64,000 nt of DNA. Origin: Limnohabitans sp. G3-2 (GTDB taxonomy: Bacteria > Pseudomonadota > Gammaproteobacteria > Burkholderiales > Burkholderiaceae_C). Shown piece after piece: positions 29,596 through 38,020 of this stretch. A program made the translations under genes and the position numbers. The notes beneath the pieces were generated by a model. It was given only the letters and a program-made list of their open reading frames with translations, ran no database searches and was not told where the DNA came from. Within the stretch, counting starts at the first letter, position 1. Each line of letters starts with the position of its first letter. The stretch is from assembly GCF_002778275.1 (NCBI RefSeq), contig NZ_NESG01000006.1, positions 306,627-370,626 on the forward strand, given 5' to 3'.

Positions 29596-30765
29596 TCAAA
29601 GACCCTTGAGCTTGTCCAGTGCGGCCTGCAGGGTTTCGTCCTTCTTGGCGAAACAAAAGCGGATGACCTTCTGGTCAAAACCGTCGCCATAAAAAGCCGA
29701 CAGCGGTATCGCGGCCACCCCGATGTCGGTGGTCAGCCACTTGCAAAAATCGGCATCGCTCAGATTTTTCTCGGGCACTTTCAAACCTGAAATGTCCACG
29801 CACTGGAAATAAGTGCCTTCGCCTGGCAGCAGCTTGAACTGGGTTTGCGCCAAGCCTTGGCGAAACAGGTCACGCTTTCTTTGGTAGAAAGCGGGTAGCT
29901 CCATATACGGTGCGGGCTGTGCCATGAACCGGGCCAAAGCGTGTTGCATCGGCGTGTTGACGGTGAACACGTTGAACTGGTGCACCTTGCGAAACTCTGC
30001 GGTGTAAGCCGCAGGCGCCGCCACAGTGCCGATTTTCCAACCGGTGACATGGAAGCTTTTGCCAAAACTGGAGACGATGAAGGCCCGAGCCGCCAAGCCC
30101 TCAAAGTGGGCAGCACTCCAATGCTGGTTGGGTGCGTAGACCATGTGCTCGTACACCTCGTCGCTGATCAGCACGATGTTGGTCGGGGCCAAGATCTCTT
30201 GCAAGGTCAGCATGTCTTGCTTGGACCAAATCATGCCGCTGGGGTTGTGCGGTGAGTTGATCAAGATGGCGCGGGTCTTGGGGCTGATGGCGGCGCGAAT
30301 TTTGTCGAAGTCGGGGCGGAATGTGCCGGGGGTGAGCGGCACGCGGACGACCACGCCGCCCGCCAGCTCGATGTTGGGGACATAGCTGTCGTAGCAAGGC
30401 TCCAGCACCATCACTTCGTCGCCTGGGTGAACGATGGCCAGCACGATGGTCAGGATGGCTTGGGTGGCCCCGGCGGTGACGGTGATCTCGCTCACCGGGT
30501 CATAGTGTCGACCGTACAGGGTTTCAATTTTGCGCGACACCACCTCACGCAGTGGCGCTACACCGGTCATGGGCGGGTATTGGTTCAGGCCCTCACGCAT
30601 GGCATCGTTGACCAAATCGAGCAGCTGGGGGTCGCACGGAAAATCCGGGAAACCTTGACCCAGATTGACCGCATTTTTTTCGGTGGCCAGGGCCGACATG
30701 ACCGTGAAAATCGTGGTGCCCATGTGGGGCGCTTTGGAGACGAGGTGGGGGGTGCGAGCGTTCAT
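29596..30765 (-). CDS. PLP-dependent aminotransferase, methionine aminotransferase (YbdL) type
   Basis: The 389-residue product is a class I/II aminotransferase that follows E. coli YbdL closely from memory: GTTIFTVMSALATEKNAVNL, QGFPDFPCDP, TVTAGATQAI, the PLP Asp in ISDEVYEHM, and the Lys in SSFGKSFHVTGWK. YbdL prefers methionine, histidine and phenylalanine with keto-acids; the substrate here is inferred. The start at 30765 gives a family-length protein. The open frame continues upstream, antisense to nothing known and into the regulator gene, and is rejected. It follows the CysB-type regulator by 44 bases on the same strand, which suggests but does not prove a link to sulfur amino acid metabolism. 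Confidence 0.9.
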   Translation of the reverse strand: MNARTPHLVSKAPHMGTTIFTVMSALATEKNAVNLGQGFPDFPCDPQLLDLVNDAMREGLNQYPPMTGVAPLREVVSRKIETLYGRHYDPVSEITVTAGATQAILTIVLAIVHPGDEVMVLEPCYDSYVPNIELAGGVVVRVPLTPGTFRPDFDKIRAAISPKTRAILINSPHNPSGMIWSKQDMLTLQEILAPTNIVLISDEVYEHMVYAPNQHWSAAHFEGLAARAFIVSSFGKSFHVTGWKIGTVAAPAAYTAEFRKVHQFNVFTVNTPMQHALARFMAQPAPYMELPAFYQRKRDLFRQGLAQTQFKLLPGEGTYFQCVDISGLKVPEKNLSDADFCKWLTTDIGVAAIPLSAFYGDGFDQKVIRFCFAKKDETLQAALDKLKGL

Positions 30766-30809
30766 GGCGGTGAGGAGGGAATTGAAATCAGCAGCTAAGT
30801 GGTGAGCGA

Positions 30810-31751
30810 TCACAGTTCGTAATCGTTGACGTGGCCTGTCATGGCCTTGGTGATCAGCGGGGCCGTCAAACGGTCGCTCAACAGCTCGGCGAAGTGGTAC
30901 ACAAATTGGCGCAAGTAAGCGCCGCGCTTGAAGGCGACGCGCGCCACATTTTTGCCCAGCAATTGGCCCAAAGGTCGAATCGCGAGGTCTTTGACGGGAT
31001 CGTCTTGGATGGCCATCTCGGCCACAATGCCAATCCCCAAGCCCAGGCGGACATAGGTTTTGATGACGTCCGAGTCGATGGCTTCCAGCGCAATTCGCGG
31101 GTGCAGTTTTTTGGCGGCAAAGGCCTGGTCGATGCGCCCACGGCCTGTGAATGAGGGGTGGTAGGTGATCAGGGGCTCGCTGGCGATGTCCTCCAGCGAC
31201 AAATGCGCTTTGCGGGCCAAAGGGTGATCCAAAGGCAGTACCAAGACGTGTTGCCATTCATAGCAAGGCAAGGTCACCAACTCTTCGTAGGCCGACAAGG
31301 ATTCGGTTGCAATGCCGATTTCGGCGGTATCGTCCAAGAGCATTTTGGCCACTTGGTCCGGCGCACCTTGGTGCAGGCTGATGTTCACCTTGGGGTATTT
31401 TTCACGCAGCTTGGCGACAGGCTGAGGCAGCACATAGCGCGCTTGCGTGTGCGTTGTGGCAATCGACAGGGTGCCGTTGTCTTGTGCGCTGTATTGCTCG
31501 CCGATTTTGCGCAAATTGCCCACTTCCCGCAGGATGAGTTCGATGCTCTGCAGCACATGCTGGCCGGGTTCTGTGATGCGTTTGAGACGTTTGCCGTGGC
31601 GGGCAAAAATCTCGATGCCCAGCTCTTCTTCCAGCTCAATGATGGCTTTGGAGACGCCCGGCTGTGAGGTGTGCAGCGCTTTGGCCGTTTCAGTGAGGTT
31701 CAGGTTGCGGCGAGCAGCCTCTTGGACAAAACGAAACTGATGAAGGTTCAT
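30810..31751 (-). CDS. cysB: CysB/Cbl-type LysR transcriptional regulator
   Basis: The 313-residue product has an N-terminal winged-helix domain starting MNLHQFRFVQEAARRNLNLT with the recognition segment TSQPGVSKAIIELEEELG. The effector domain carries ATTHTQARYVLPQPV, the sulfate/acetylserine-binding region of CysB and Cbl. CysB activates sulfur assimilation when O-acetylserine accumulates and sulfur is scarce. CysB and Cbl cannot be separated with certainty by eye. On the same strand it lies 28 bases after the sirohydrochlorin chelatase gene, whose product supplies siroheme for sulfite reductase. The promoter should lie in that gene or in the short spacer. Confidence 0.9.
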   Translation of the reverse strand: MNLHQFRFVQEAARRNLNLTETAKALHTSQPGVSKAIIELEEELGIEIFARHGKRLKRITEPGQHVLQSIELILREVGNLRKIGEQYSAQDNGTLSIATTHTQARYVLPQPVAKLREKYPKVNISLHQGAPDQVAKMLLDDTAEIGIATESLSAYEELVTLPCYEWQHVLVLPLDHPLARKAHLSLEDIASEPLITYHPSFTGRGRIDQAFAAKKLHPRIALEAIDSDVIKTYVRLGLGIGIVAEMAIQDDPVKDLAIRPLGQLLGKNVARVAFKRGAYLRQFVYHFAELLSDRLTAPLITKAMTGHVNDYEL

Positions 31752-31779
31752 ACATTAAATGCCATATTGACTGACGTCA

Positions 31780-32187
31780 TTATGCTTTATCGGGTCTATG
31801 CGCAGCGGGGGCATGGGCGGCTATTTGGGCCATGAGTTGCGTCATGGCGGGGTGTTCACCGATGGAGGGCAGCAATTCAAACTGCATTTGGGGGTAGGCT
31901 TGCACCAAGTCGTCCACCAATTTCGGTAAATCTTCTCGCGCGTGCCGGCCCACACCCAAAAACATGGGCACGATGCGCAAATGGGTTTTGCCTTGCATCA
32001 TCAAGTGCTCAACCGTGGTGGGCAAGTCCGGCGCGGTCAGTTCTAAAAAGGCGCAGGCGACAGACAGGTGCGGCCATTGCCGGGTCATTTCGAGGGCCAC
32101 AGCGTCGATGGGCAGGCGCCAAAGCGGGTCGCGAGAACCGTGGGCGAACAAAATCACGGCCGTTTCAGGCTTCAAGTCCGTCGTCAT
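31780..32187 (-). CDS. cbiX: Sirohydrochlorin chelatase, short CbiX/SirB type
   Basis: The 135-residue product is a single-domain class II chelatase with ILFAHGSRDPLWRLPI, where the His is a metal ligand, and IVPMFLGVGRHAREDLP, which holds the second conserved His. Short CbiX proteins act as homodimers and insert Co2+, Ni2+ or Fe2+ into sirohydrochlorin. No cobalamin genes are near. The adjacent CysB-type regulator suggests siroheme for sulfite/nitrite reductase; this is inferred. The start ATG overlaps the lptG stop (ATGA at 32184-32187), so it may be translated as the last gene of an lptF-lptG-cbiX message. Confidence 0.88.
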   Translation of the reverse strand: MTTDLKPETAVILFAHGSRDPLWRLPIDAVALEMTRQWPHLSVACAFLELTAPDLPTTVEHLMMQGKTHLRIVPMFLGVGRHAREDLPKLVDDLVQAYPQMQFELLPSIGEHPAMTQLMAQIAAHAPAAHRPDKA

Positions 32188-33290
32188 CGTCGCAACACCA
32201 TCCACCAAAAACCCATCAAAGAAATGGCACTGTAAATCAAGGAAGGTGCCGCTGCAGTGAGCCAAGGCTGCCAGTTTTGCAAGTTGCCTGCGTGGCCAAA
32301 TAAATTGTTCAACAGTGCAAAACTGATGCCGACCAAAACACCGCCAAAGACATGCCCAGAAATTTGACCGGAACGAAAGTGCACGTAAGCAAAAGGCAGT
32401 GCCATCACCAACATGACCAGGCAGCTCAAGGGGTAAAACACTTTGCGCCAGAACTCGATTTCGTAGCGCTGAGCATTTTGGTTGTTGTTGGACAAATGCC
32501 GCATGTAATTGAACAGTTCCCAAGTCCTCATGCGCTCTGGACTGAGCACGGCAGCGGTCACCATGTCGGCGCTGATGCCCGTGGGCCAAGCCAATTGGGC
32601 ATGTTCCCGTAACTGGTATCGGGTTGTGTTGTCGGCCGCGTTGTTCTTCAAGGACGTTTCCTCTGCCTGCTGCAGCAGCCATTGCCCCTCGCCAAAATCA
32701 GCTTGGGGCGCTGAAATGATGGCCAGCAGTTGGCCGTCTTCGTTGAATTCGTGAATTCGGACGTTTTGCATGCGGCGGATGCCGTCAAAACTGCGCACGT
32801 TCACCGCAAAGTGACGCTTGTCCTGCCGTTCTTTGAGCCAGGCGCCCGTTCGGCCCACAGTCAAGTTGCCTTGGAAGGGGGCTTTGACCAGCACCCCTTG
32901 GCGGTCTGCCCAGGGCGCCACATAGTCCCCGATCAAAAAGGTCATGAACACAAAAACCAAGCCCAGCTGGAGCAAAGTGCTCAAGGCTTTCAAAGGGGCC
33001 AAGCCCCCCGTGCGCAGGATCGTGAACTCGGAGCTTTGGGCCAGCCGTGCCATGACAAAAATGCAGCCGATCAGCACCGAAATGGGCATCAACTCATAAA
33101 TGTGAGAGGGTGTTTTGAAAGCCACAAACAAAAGCGCATGGTGCAATTTGTAGCCTTGGCTGGCCAATTGGGCCAAGTTCTGGAGTTCATCGACGACGTC
33201 AAAAAACAGGAACAAAGCCAGAAAGCCCACCAACACAAAGCCCACCGCCCGAAGGATTTCGCCATGCAGCAATCGGCGAACGGTTTTCAT
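32184..33290 (-). CDS. lptG: LPS export ABC transporter permease LptG
   Basis: LptG is one of the two permeases of the LptB2FG complex that extracts LPS from the inner membrane. The 368-residue product has three N-terminal membrane helices (for example AVGFVLVGFLALFLFFDVVDEL and the region around residue 60), a periplasmic beta-jellyroll domain in the middle, and three C-terminal helices ending GFWWMVLRR. The start MKTVRRLLHGEIL is family-like; the longer open frame upstream overlaps lptF and is rejected. It overlaps lptF by four bases. Confidence 0.96.
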   Translation of the reverse strand: MKTVRRLLHGEILRAVGFVLVGFLALFLFFDVVDELQNLAQLASQGYKLHHALLFVAFKTPSHIYELMPISVLIGCIFVMARLAQSSEFTILRTGGLAPLKALSTLLQLGLVFVFMTFLIGDYVAPWADRQGVLVKAPFQGNLTVGRTGAWLKERQDKRHFAVNVRSFDGIRRMQNVRIHEFNEDGQLLAIISAPQADFGEGQWLLQQAEETSLKNNAADNTTRYQLREHAQLAWPTGISADMVTAAVLSPERMRTWELFNYMRHLSNNNQNAQRYEIEFWRKVFYPLSCLVMLVMALPFAYVHFRSGQISGHVFGGVLVGISFALLNNLFGHAGNLQNWQPWLTAAAPSLIYSAISLMGFWWMVLRR

Positions 33291-34396
33291 GGCATGTCCT
33301 TGATGGCCGCTTGGCGAGTCGGGAGGAGGAAACGCCAGGACCAGTTGGCGTGGCGAATGCCGAGCCACAGCATCGCCAACATGAAAACACCGCCGTGTAC
33401 GACCAGCATGAATGTCCCAAAGCCAACCCGGCCCGTGCTGATCCAGCTTTGTCCCACATTGAGCATGTTGTAGTAAGCGATGAACACAAACAAGGCCATG
33501 GCCAAGTGGTAACTGCGCCCGCCTCTGGGGTTGACAGCGGAAACGGCCAAAGCGATCAAGAGCAAGTTGATCCCTGCGAGCCCCAGTCCGAAGCGCCAAG
33601 ACAATTCGGCCCAGCTTTCAGGACTGGGGGTTTGGATTAAGCGCCATGTCGTGGACAGGCGACTGGACGCATTCAAGGAAGGCAGGTTCACATCTTCGTC
33701 GATCAACAATTCGTAATGCTCAAATTGGGTCAGCCGTGTTTCGCCCGTTTGCAAATGGGTATGCCATTCTTGGCCTTTGTCCAAAATCAAGAAGCGATCG
33801 TTGCCTGTCAGCTCAATGCGGCCTTGTTGGGCGGTGGTGACACTTTCCGTGAAACCGTCTTGGCTGGAGATGAACACATGGCGGCCGAAACGGTTGTCTG
33901 GCGTGTCCTTGTCGATGAAGAAAACCCGTTGTCCTCCAGAGGATTCCTGGAATTGACCGGGTGAAACACGCTCGATGTCGTTGCGTTTTTCAAAACGCTG
34001 TTTCAGGTCCTGAATCTGTTGATTGCCCCAGGGCCAAGCAAAAATGGCCAGCAAAGACACGATCAACAAAATAGGCCACGCAAATCCAAACAAGGGCCGA
34101 ATGAATTGCCCCAAACCTTGACCACTGGAAAACCAGATGACCATTTCACTGTCGCTGTACATCCTTGACAAAGTGGCCACCACCGCGATGAACAGGCTCA
34201 AGGTGATGATGGTGGTCAGTTGGCTGAGCACACTGAATCCCATCACCAGCAGGACTTCTGAGGGGTTGACACTGCCTCGGCTGGCTTGACCCAATGTTCG
34301 GATCAAGATGATGGTGATCACGATGGTGATCAAAACCACCAGCGTGGCCCCGAAATTTCGGGCCAGGTCTTTGCGTAAAGAAGAATGGAATAACAT
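33287..34396 (-). CDS. lptF: LPS export ABC transporter permease LptF
   Basis: LptF pairs with LptG in LPS extraction. The 369-residue product starts MLFHSSLRKDLARNFGATLV and has the conserved LIRTLGQASRGSVNPSEVLL stretch of betaproteobacterial LptF. Three N-terminal helices, a periplasmic jellyroll domain and three C-terminal helices follow. A GTG two codons upstream (34402) is an alternative start. Only 23 bases separate it from pepA on the other strand, so the two promoters must overlap each other's 5' coding region. Confidence 0.95.
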   Translation of the reverse strand: MLFHSSLRKDLARNFGATLVVLITIVITIILIRTLGQASRGSVNPSEVLLVMGFSVLSQLTTIITLSLFIAVVATLSRMYSDSEMVIWFSSGQGLGQFIRPLFGFAWPILLIVSLLAIFAWPWGNQQIQDLKQRFEKRNDIERVSPGQFQESSGGQRVFFIDKDTPDNRFGRHVFISSQDGFTESVTTAQQGRIELTGNDRFLILDKGQEWHTHLQTGETRLTQFEHYELLIDEDVNLPSLNASSRLSTTWRLIQTPSPESWAELSWRFGLGLAGINLLLIALAVSAVNPRGGRSYHLAMALFVFIAYYNMLNVGQSWISTGRVGFGTFMLVVHGGVFMLAMLWLGIRHANWSWRFLLPTRQAAIKDMP

Positions 34397-34419
34397 CGGC
34401 ACGAAGGAAAAGCTGAATT

Positions 34420-35907
34420 ATGAACTTCGAAATCCAAAAACGCGCTCTCTCCACGGTGATTCGTGACGATCTGGATGCCTTGGTGGTCTTGTGGCCGACC
34501 CAAGACGCCGAGCTCTTGGCCAGCAAAGACCCCATCGCAGCCTTGGTCAAGTCGGCCCTCCAGCACGGTGATTTTGAGCACAAAGCGGGTTCTGCGCTGA
34601 CCTTGTATGCCCAAGCGGGCGTCAAAACCAGGCACCTGGTGATCGTGTCGGTGGCCGATGGCAGCCCGTCCCAAGTTCGCACGGCGGTGAACGCGGCTTG
34701 GTCGGTTTTGAAGTCCGTCAAAGTCAAGCGCATGGGTGTTCACGCCCCATTTGACTTGACGGCCAAAACCCTGCAAGTGGCGGCCAGCACATTGGCGCAA
34801 GCCAGTTACAGCTACACCACCACCTTGAGTCAAGCCAAACCCCGCTCTCTCAAATGGGTGGTTTTCAGCACCCCACAAGTCCTTGCCGAGCAGCGCGCGG
34901 CAGTGGCCCACGCGCAGGCCTTGGTGTCCGGCATTGAAGTGGCCAAAGAGTGGGCCAACCGACCCGCGAACCATGCCACGCCTGCCATGTTGGCCGATGC
35001 AGCCAAGTCCATCGCCAAAGGGGCGTCCTTCAAATGCGAGGTGTTGGGGCCCAAAGAGGTGAGCAAGCTGGGTATGGGGGCGTTCTTGGCCGTGGCTCGG
35101 GGGTCTGTGGAGCCCTTGCGCTTCATCGTCATGCGCTACAACGGGGCTTCTTCGACGCAAGCGCCTGTGGTGCTGGTGGGCAAGGGCATCACCTTCGACA
35201 CGGGTGGCATCTCCATGAAGCCTGCGCCTGAAATGGACGAAATGAAGTTTGACATGTGCGGGGCCGCCAGCGTTTTGGGCGTGTTCAAAGCTTTGGGTGA
35301 ACTCAAGCCCAACATCAATGTGGTGGGTTTGATTCCCGCCACTGAAAACATGCCCGATGGATCCGCGGTCAAGCCAGGCGATGTGGTGACCAGCATGAGC
35401 GGCCAGACGATCGAAATTTTGAACACCGATGCCGAAGGTCGCTTGGTGTTGTGCGATGCCTTGACCTATGCAGAACGCTTCAAGCCGCGCGCTGTGATCG
35501 ACATCGCTACCTTGACGGGCGCTTGCGTGATTGCCTTGGGTGGGGTTCGTTCCGGTCTTTTCACCGCGGACAATGCCCTCGCTGAAATGATCCATTTGGC
35601 CGGTGAATCATCGGGCGACACTTGCTGGCGCATGCCGCTGGACGATGATTACGCGGAAGGCCTGAAGTCCCGTTTCGCCGATGTGGCCAACGTGGCGGGC
35701 CGGCAAGCCGGTGCGGTCACTGCCGCCAAGTTTTTGCAGCGCTTTGCTTCGAATTACCCCTGGGCACACCTGGACATCGCCGGTACCGCTTGGCGCAGCG
35801 GCGCCGCCAAGGGGGCGACGGGCAGGCCCGTCTCCTTGCTCCTGAGTTACTTGTTGATCCAGGCGGAACAAAAAACACTCAAATTGGCAGCCAGCCATCG
35901 GAAGTGA
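34420..35907 (+). CDS. pepA: Leucyl aminopeptidase (cytosol aminopeptidase A)
   Basis: PepA is a hexameric di-metal M17 aminopeptidase that in E. coli also binds DNA at cer/XerCD sites. The 495-residue product shows the metal and catalytic motifs VGKGITFDTGGISMKP, MKFDMCGAASVLG, and NTDAEGRLVLCDAL, the M17 signature. An AAGGAAAAG ribosome site precedes the ATG. It diverges from lptF, an arrangement also seen in E. coli, and its stop overlaps the ATG of holC (TGATG). Confidence 0.97.
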   Translation: MNFEIQKRALSTVIRDDLDALVVLWPTQDAELLASKDPIAALVKSALQHGDFEHKAGSALTLYAQAGVKTRHLVIVSVADGSPSQVRTAVNAAWSVLKSVKVKRMGVHAPFDLTAKTLQVAASTLAQASYSYTTTLSQAKPRSLKWVVFSTPQVLAEQRAAVAHAQALVSGIEVAKEWANRPANHATPAMLADAAKSIAKGASFKCEVLGPKEVSKLGMGAFLAVARGSVEPLRFIVMRYNGASSTQAPVVLVGKGITFDTGGISMKPAPEMDEMKFDMCGAASVLGVFKALGELKPNINVVGLIPATENMPDGSAVKPGDVVTSMSGQTIEILNTDAEGRLVLCDALTYAERFKPRAVIDIATLTGACVIALGGVRSGLFTADNALAEMIHLAGESSGDTCWRMPLDDDYAEGLKSRFADVANVAGRQAGAVTAAKFLQRFASNYPWAHLDIAGTAWRSGAAKGATGRPVSLLLSYLLIQAEQKTLKLAASHRK

Positions 35908-36350
35908 TGGGCTTGATGACCCAGATTGAGTTCCATTTCAACACCACGGAGCGCTTGCAGTACACCTGCCGGCTCTTGCGCAAAGCCCATGCCCGAGAAC
36001 TTCGGGTGGGCGTGGTGGGTTCTGAGGCCAGTCTTCGACAACTCGATGCGGCGCTGTGGTCGTTTTCTGAGACTGATTTTTTACCGCACAGCAGCGCTGC
36101 CGATGGTCTTGAAGTGCAAGATGCATCGCCCATTCGCTTGCACATGGACCCTGCCCAGCTGAGCGGCATGGACGTGTTGGTGAATCTGGGCGACGAGGTG
36201 CCCCAAGGTTTTGAATCATTTGGGCGACTCATTGAGATCGTGGCCACGGATGACCATGGGCGCATGACCGCGCGCCAGCGCTGGCGCCACTACAGCGCTC
36301 AAGGCTATGCCCTGAAACAACACGATTTGTCCAAGGCGGTGGCCGGATGA
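35907..36350 (+). CDS. holC: DNA polymerase III chi subunit
   Basis: HolC links the clamp loader to single-strand binding protein. The 147-residue product starts MGLMTQIEFHFNTTERLQYT and has the chi-fold sequence CRLLRKAHARELRVGVVGS, then LWSFSETDFLPHS and PIRLHMDP, with the family's ETDFLPH-like motif clearly present. A second ATG at 35916 (MTQIEF) fits the family start equally well. It overlaps pepA by one base and the next small gene by four, as in other Betaproteobacteria. Confidence 0.93.
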   Translation: MGLMTQIEFHFNTTERLQYTCRLLRKAHARELRVGVVGSEASLRQLDAALWSFSETDFLPHSSAADGLEVQDASPIRLHMDPAQLSGMDVLVNLGDEVPQGFESFGRLIEIVATDDHGRMTARQRWRHYSAQGYALKQHDLSKAVAG

Positions 36351-36622
36351 CCCCCTCGAACGCGACGGCCGACATGGTTTCATCTCCACCGGGCATGCCG
36401 ACAGGAAGTATTCCGGTGTTGACCACGGTGGTGCCGGAGGCGGCCGTATCCCAAGCCCTGCGGGCTGCGCTCGATGCGCAGGCTCAAAAAAAGATGGATT
36501 GGATGTCCTTGGAGTCGGATTTGCTCCTGGCTTTGCGCCCTGAAATGGAGCGTTTGACCACTGAGTTGGTGCGAGTCGGCCTTCGAGAGGCCTGGCGCAA
36601 GCACACAGGTGGCATGGCTTGA
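36347..36622 (+). CDS. Small conserved-context protein of unknown function
   Basis: This 91-residue protein overlaps the holC stop (ATGA). The N-terminus is Ser/Pro/Thr-rich with GSIPVLTTVVPE; the C-terminal half is a predicted amphipathic helix (LESDLLLALRPEMERLTTEL). A 'PVLTxVV' stretch followed by a short helix is something I recall in small proteins next to holC in Burkholderiales, but I cannot verify this. There are no cysteines, signal peptide or membrane segment. Translational coupling to holC suggests a role near replication or as an expression passenger; the function is unknown. Confidence 0.7.
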   Translation: MTPSNATADMVSSPPGMPTGSIPVLTTVVPEAAVSQALRAALDAQAQKKMDWMSLESDLLLALRPEMERLTTELVRVGLREAWRKHTGGMA

Positions 36623-36674
36623 CCGCCGCGTACAAAACCACCCACAGTTTTTCTGAGATTTTGGTTTTCCCTAG

Positions 36675-36708
36675 CTGCAAAAGGCCTTGTTTTGCAGTAT
36701 CTTTGCAG
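36675..36708. promoter_or_regulatory. Palindrome plus direct repeat upstream of the livK-like gene
   Basis: CTGCAAAA at 36675-36682 and TTTTGCAG at 36690-36697 form an 8-bp inverted repeat with a 7-base spacer. A further TTTGCAG at 36702-36708 repeats one arm in the direct orientation. The site is 38-71 bases before the livK-like ATG, where a promoter or operator is expected. It could also act as a weak terminator for pepA-holC; a short T run follows. Confidence 0.4.
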
Positions 36709-36745
36709 CTTGCTTGATTGAAGCAATTTATTTTTCGGAGTTTCC

Positions 36746-37912
36746 ATGAAATTTTCTGGTACGCGTACTTTGACTTTGGTGTCTGTGGCTGTTGCTGCAG
36801 TCGTGTTGGCAGCTTGCGGCAAAAAAGACGCCGCTTCCGATGCCCAAGTGATCAAAATCGGTCACGTGGGTCCTGTCAGTGGCGCCATCGCCCACTTGGG
36901 CAAAGACAACGAAAACGGTGCCCGCATGGCCATTGAAGAACTCAATGCAGCCGGTCTGAAGTTCGGCGACAAAGCCGTCAAATTCGAATTGTTGGCAGAA
37001 GACGATGCAGCCGATCCCAAGCAAGGTACTGCAGCGGCTCAAAAGCTGGTCGACGCCAAAGTCAACGGCGTGATCGGTCACTTGAACTCCGGCACCACCA
37101 TTCCCGCTTCCCAGCTGTACAACACCGCTGGCATCCCCCAGATCTCCCCATCGGCCACCAACCCCAAGTACACCCGTCAGGGTTACGCTGGTGCCTTCCG
37201 CGTCGTGGCTGACGATGTGCACTTGGGTGGCACATTGGGCAAGTACGCTGTGGAAACCCTCAAGGGCAAAAACATCGCCGTGATCGATGACCGCACGGCT
37301 TACGGCCAAGGCGTGGCAGAAGAATTCAAAAAGGGCGCCACTGCCGCGGGTGGCACCATCGTGGGTCACGAGTTCACCACCGACAAAGCCTCTGACTTCA
37401 ACGCCATCTTGACCACCTTGAAGGCCAAGAAGCCTGACGTCGTGTTCTTCGGCGGTATGGACGCTGTGGCCGGTCCCATGTTGCGTCAAATGAAATCTTT
37501 GGGCATCCAAGCCAAGTTCATGGGCGGTGACGGCATCTGCACTTCCGAGTTGGCCAAGTTGGCTGGCGACGCCATGAAGGACGAAGGCGTGGTGTGCGCT
37601 GAAGCCGGCGGCGTGGAAGGCGAGCAAAAAGTGGGCATGGACAAGTTCCGTGCAGACTTCAAGGCCAAGTACAACGCTGACGTCCAGGTCTATGCACCTT
37701 ACGTTTATGACGCTGTCAAAGTCATGGCCACCGCCATGGTGACCGCCGGCTCCGCCGATCCAGCCAAGTACCTGCCTGTGTTGAAAGCCATCAACTACAA
37801 GGGCGTGACAGGCAACATCGCTTTTGACGAAAAAGGCGACATCAAGAACGGCGCTTTGACCTTGTACACCTACAAGGGTGGCGAGCGTTCACAGATCGCT
37901 GTGGTCCGCTGA
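36746..37912 (+). CDS. livK: Branched-chain amino acid-type ABC transporter binding lipoprotein
   Basis: The 388-residue product is a type I periplasmic binding protein of the Leu/Ile/Val (LivK/LivJ) family. IKIGHVGPVSGAIAHLGKDN and GVIGHLNSGTTIPASQLY, with PQISPSATNPKYTRQGY, are typical of ligand-cleft residues. The signal is a lipobox VLAAC with Cys27 followed by Gly, so the mature protein should be membrane-anchored, unlike E. coli LivK. No livHMGF permease or ATPase genes are nearby, so partners must be elsewhere. A CGGAG ribosome site precedes the ATG. The codon choice is highly biased (frequent AAG, GGC, GCC), which suggests strong expression. Confidence 0.92.
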   Translation: MKFSGTRTLTLVSVAVAAVVLAACGKKDAASDAQVIKIGHVGPVSGAIAHLGKDNENGARMAIEELNAAGLKFGDKAVKFELLAEDDAADPKQGTAAAQKLVDAKVNGVIGHLNSGTTIPASQLYNTAGIPQISPSATNPKYTRQGYAGAFRVVADDVHLGGTLGKYAVETLKGKNIAVIDDRTAYGQGVAEEFKKGATAAGGTIVGHEFTTDKASDFNAILTTLKAKKPDVVFFGGMDAVAGPMLRQMKSLGIQAKFMGGDGICTSELAKLAGDAMKDEGVVCAEAGGVEGEQKVGMDKFRADFKAKYNADVQVYAPYVYDAVKVMATAMVTAGSADPAKYLPVLKAINYKGVTGNIAFDEKGDIKNGALTLYTYKGGERSQIAVVR

Positions 37913-37918
37913 TCTGAC

Positions 37919-37940
37919 TGCCCCCGATGTTTCGGGGGCA
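37919..37940 (+). terminator. Hairpin after the livK-like gene
   Basis: A nine-base stem (TGCCCCCGA at 37919-37927 with TCGGGGGCA at 37932-37940) and a 4-base loop start six bases after the stop codon. Only a short CTTT follows, so it is either a weak terminator or a 3'-end stabilising hairpin, backed up by the stronger one at 37984-38015. Confidence 0.6.
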
Positions 37941-37983
37941 CTTTCACCCGATGCCCAAAGGTGTCGGGTAAACAGAACAGACG

Positions 37984-38015
37984 AAAAAAAGCCTGCACAT
38001 GTGCAGGCTTTTTTT
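37984..38015. terminator. Bidirectional intrinsic terminator (livK-like gene / tRNA-Ser)
   Basis: A GCCTGCA/TGCAGGC stem (37991-37997 and 38002-38008) is flanked by seven A on one side and a T-tract on the other. It serves the plus-strand livK-like gene and, in reverse, the minus-strand tRNA-Ser that ends six bases away. Confidence 0.9.
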
Positions 38016-38020
38016 GGTTT

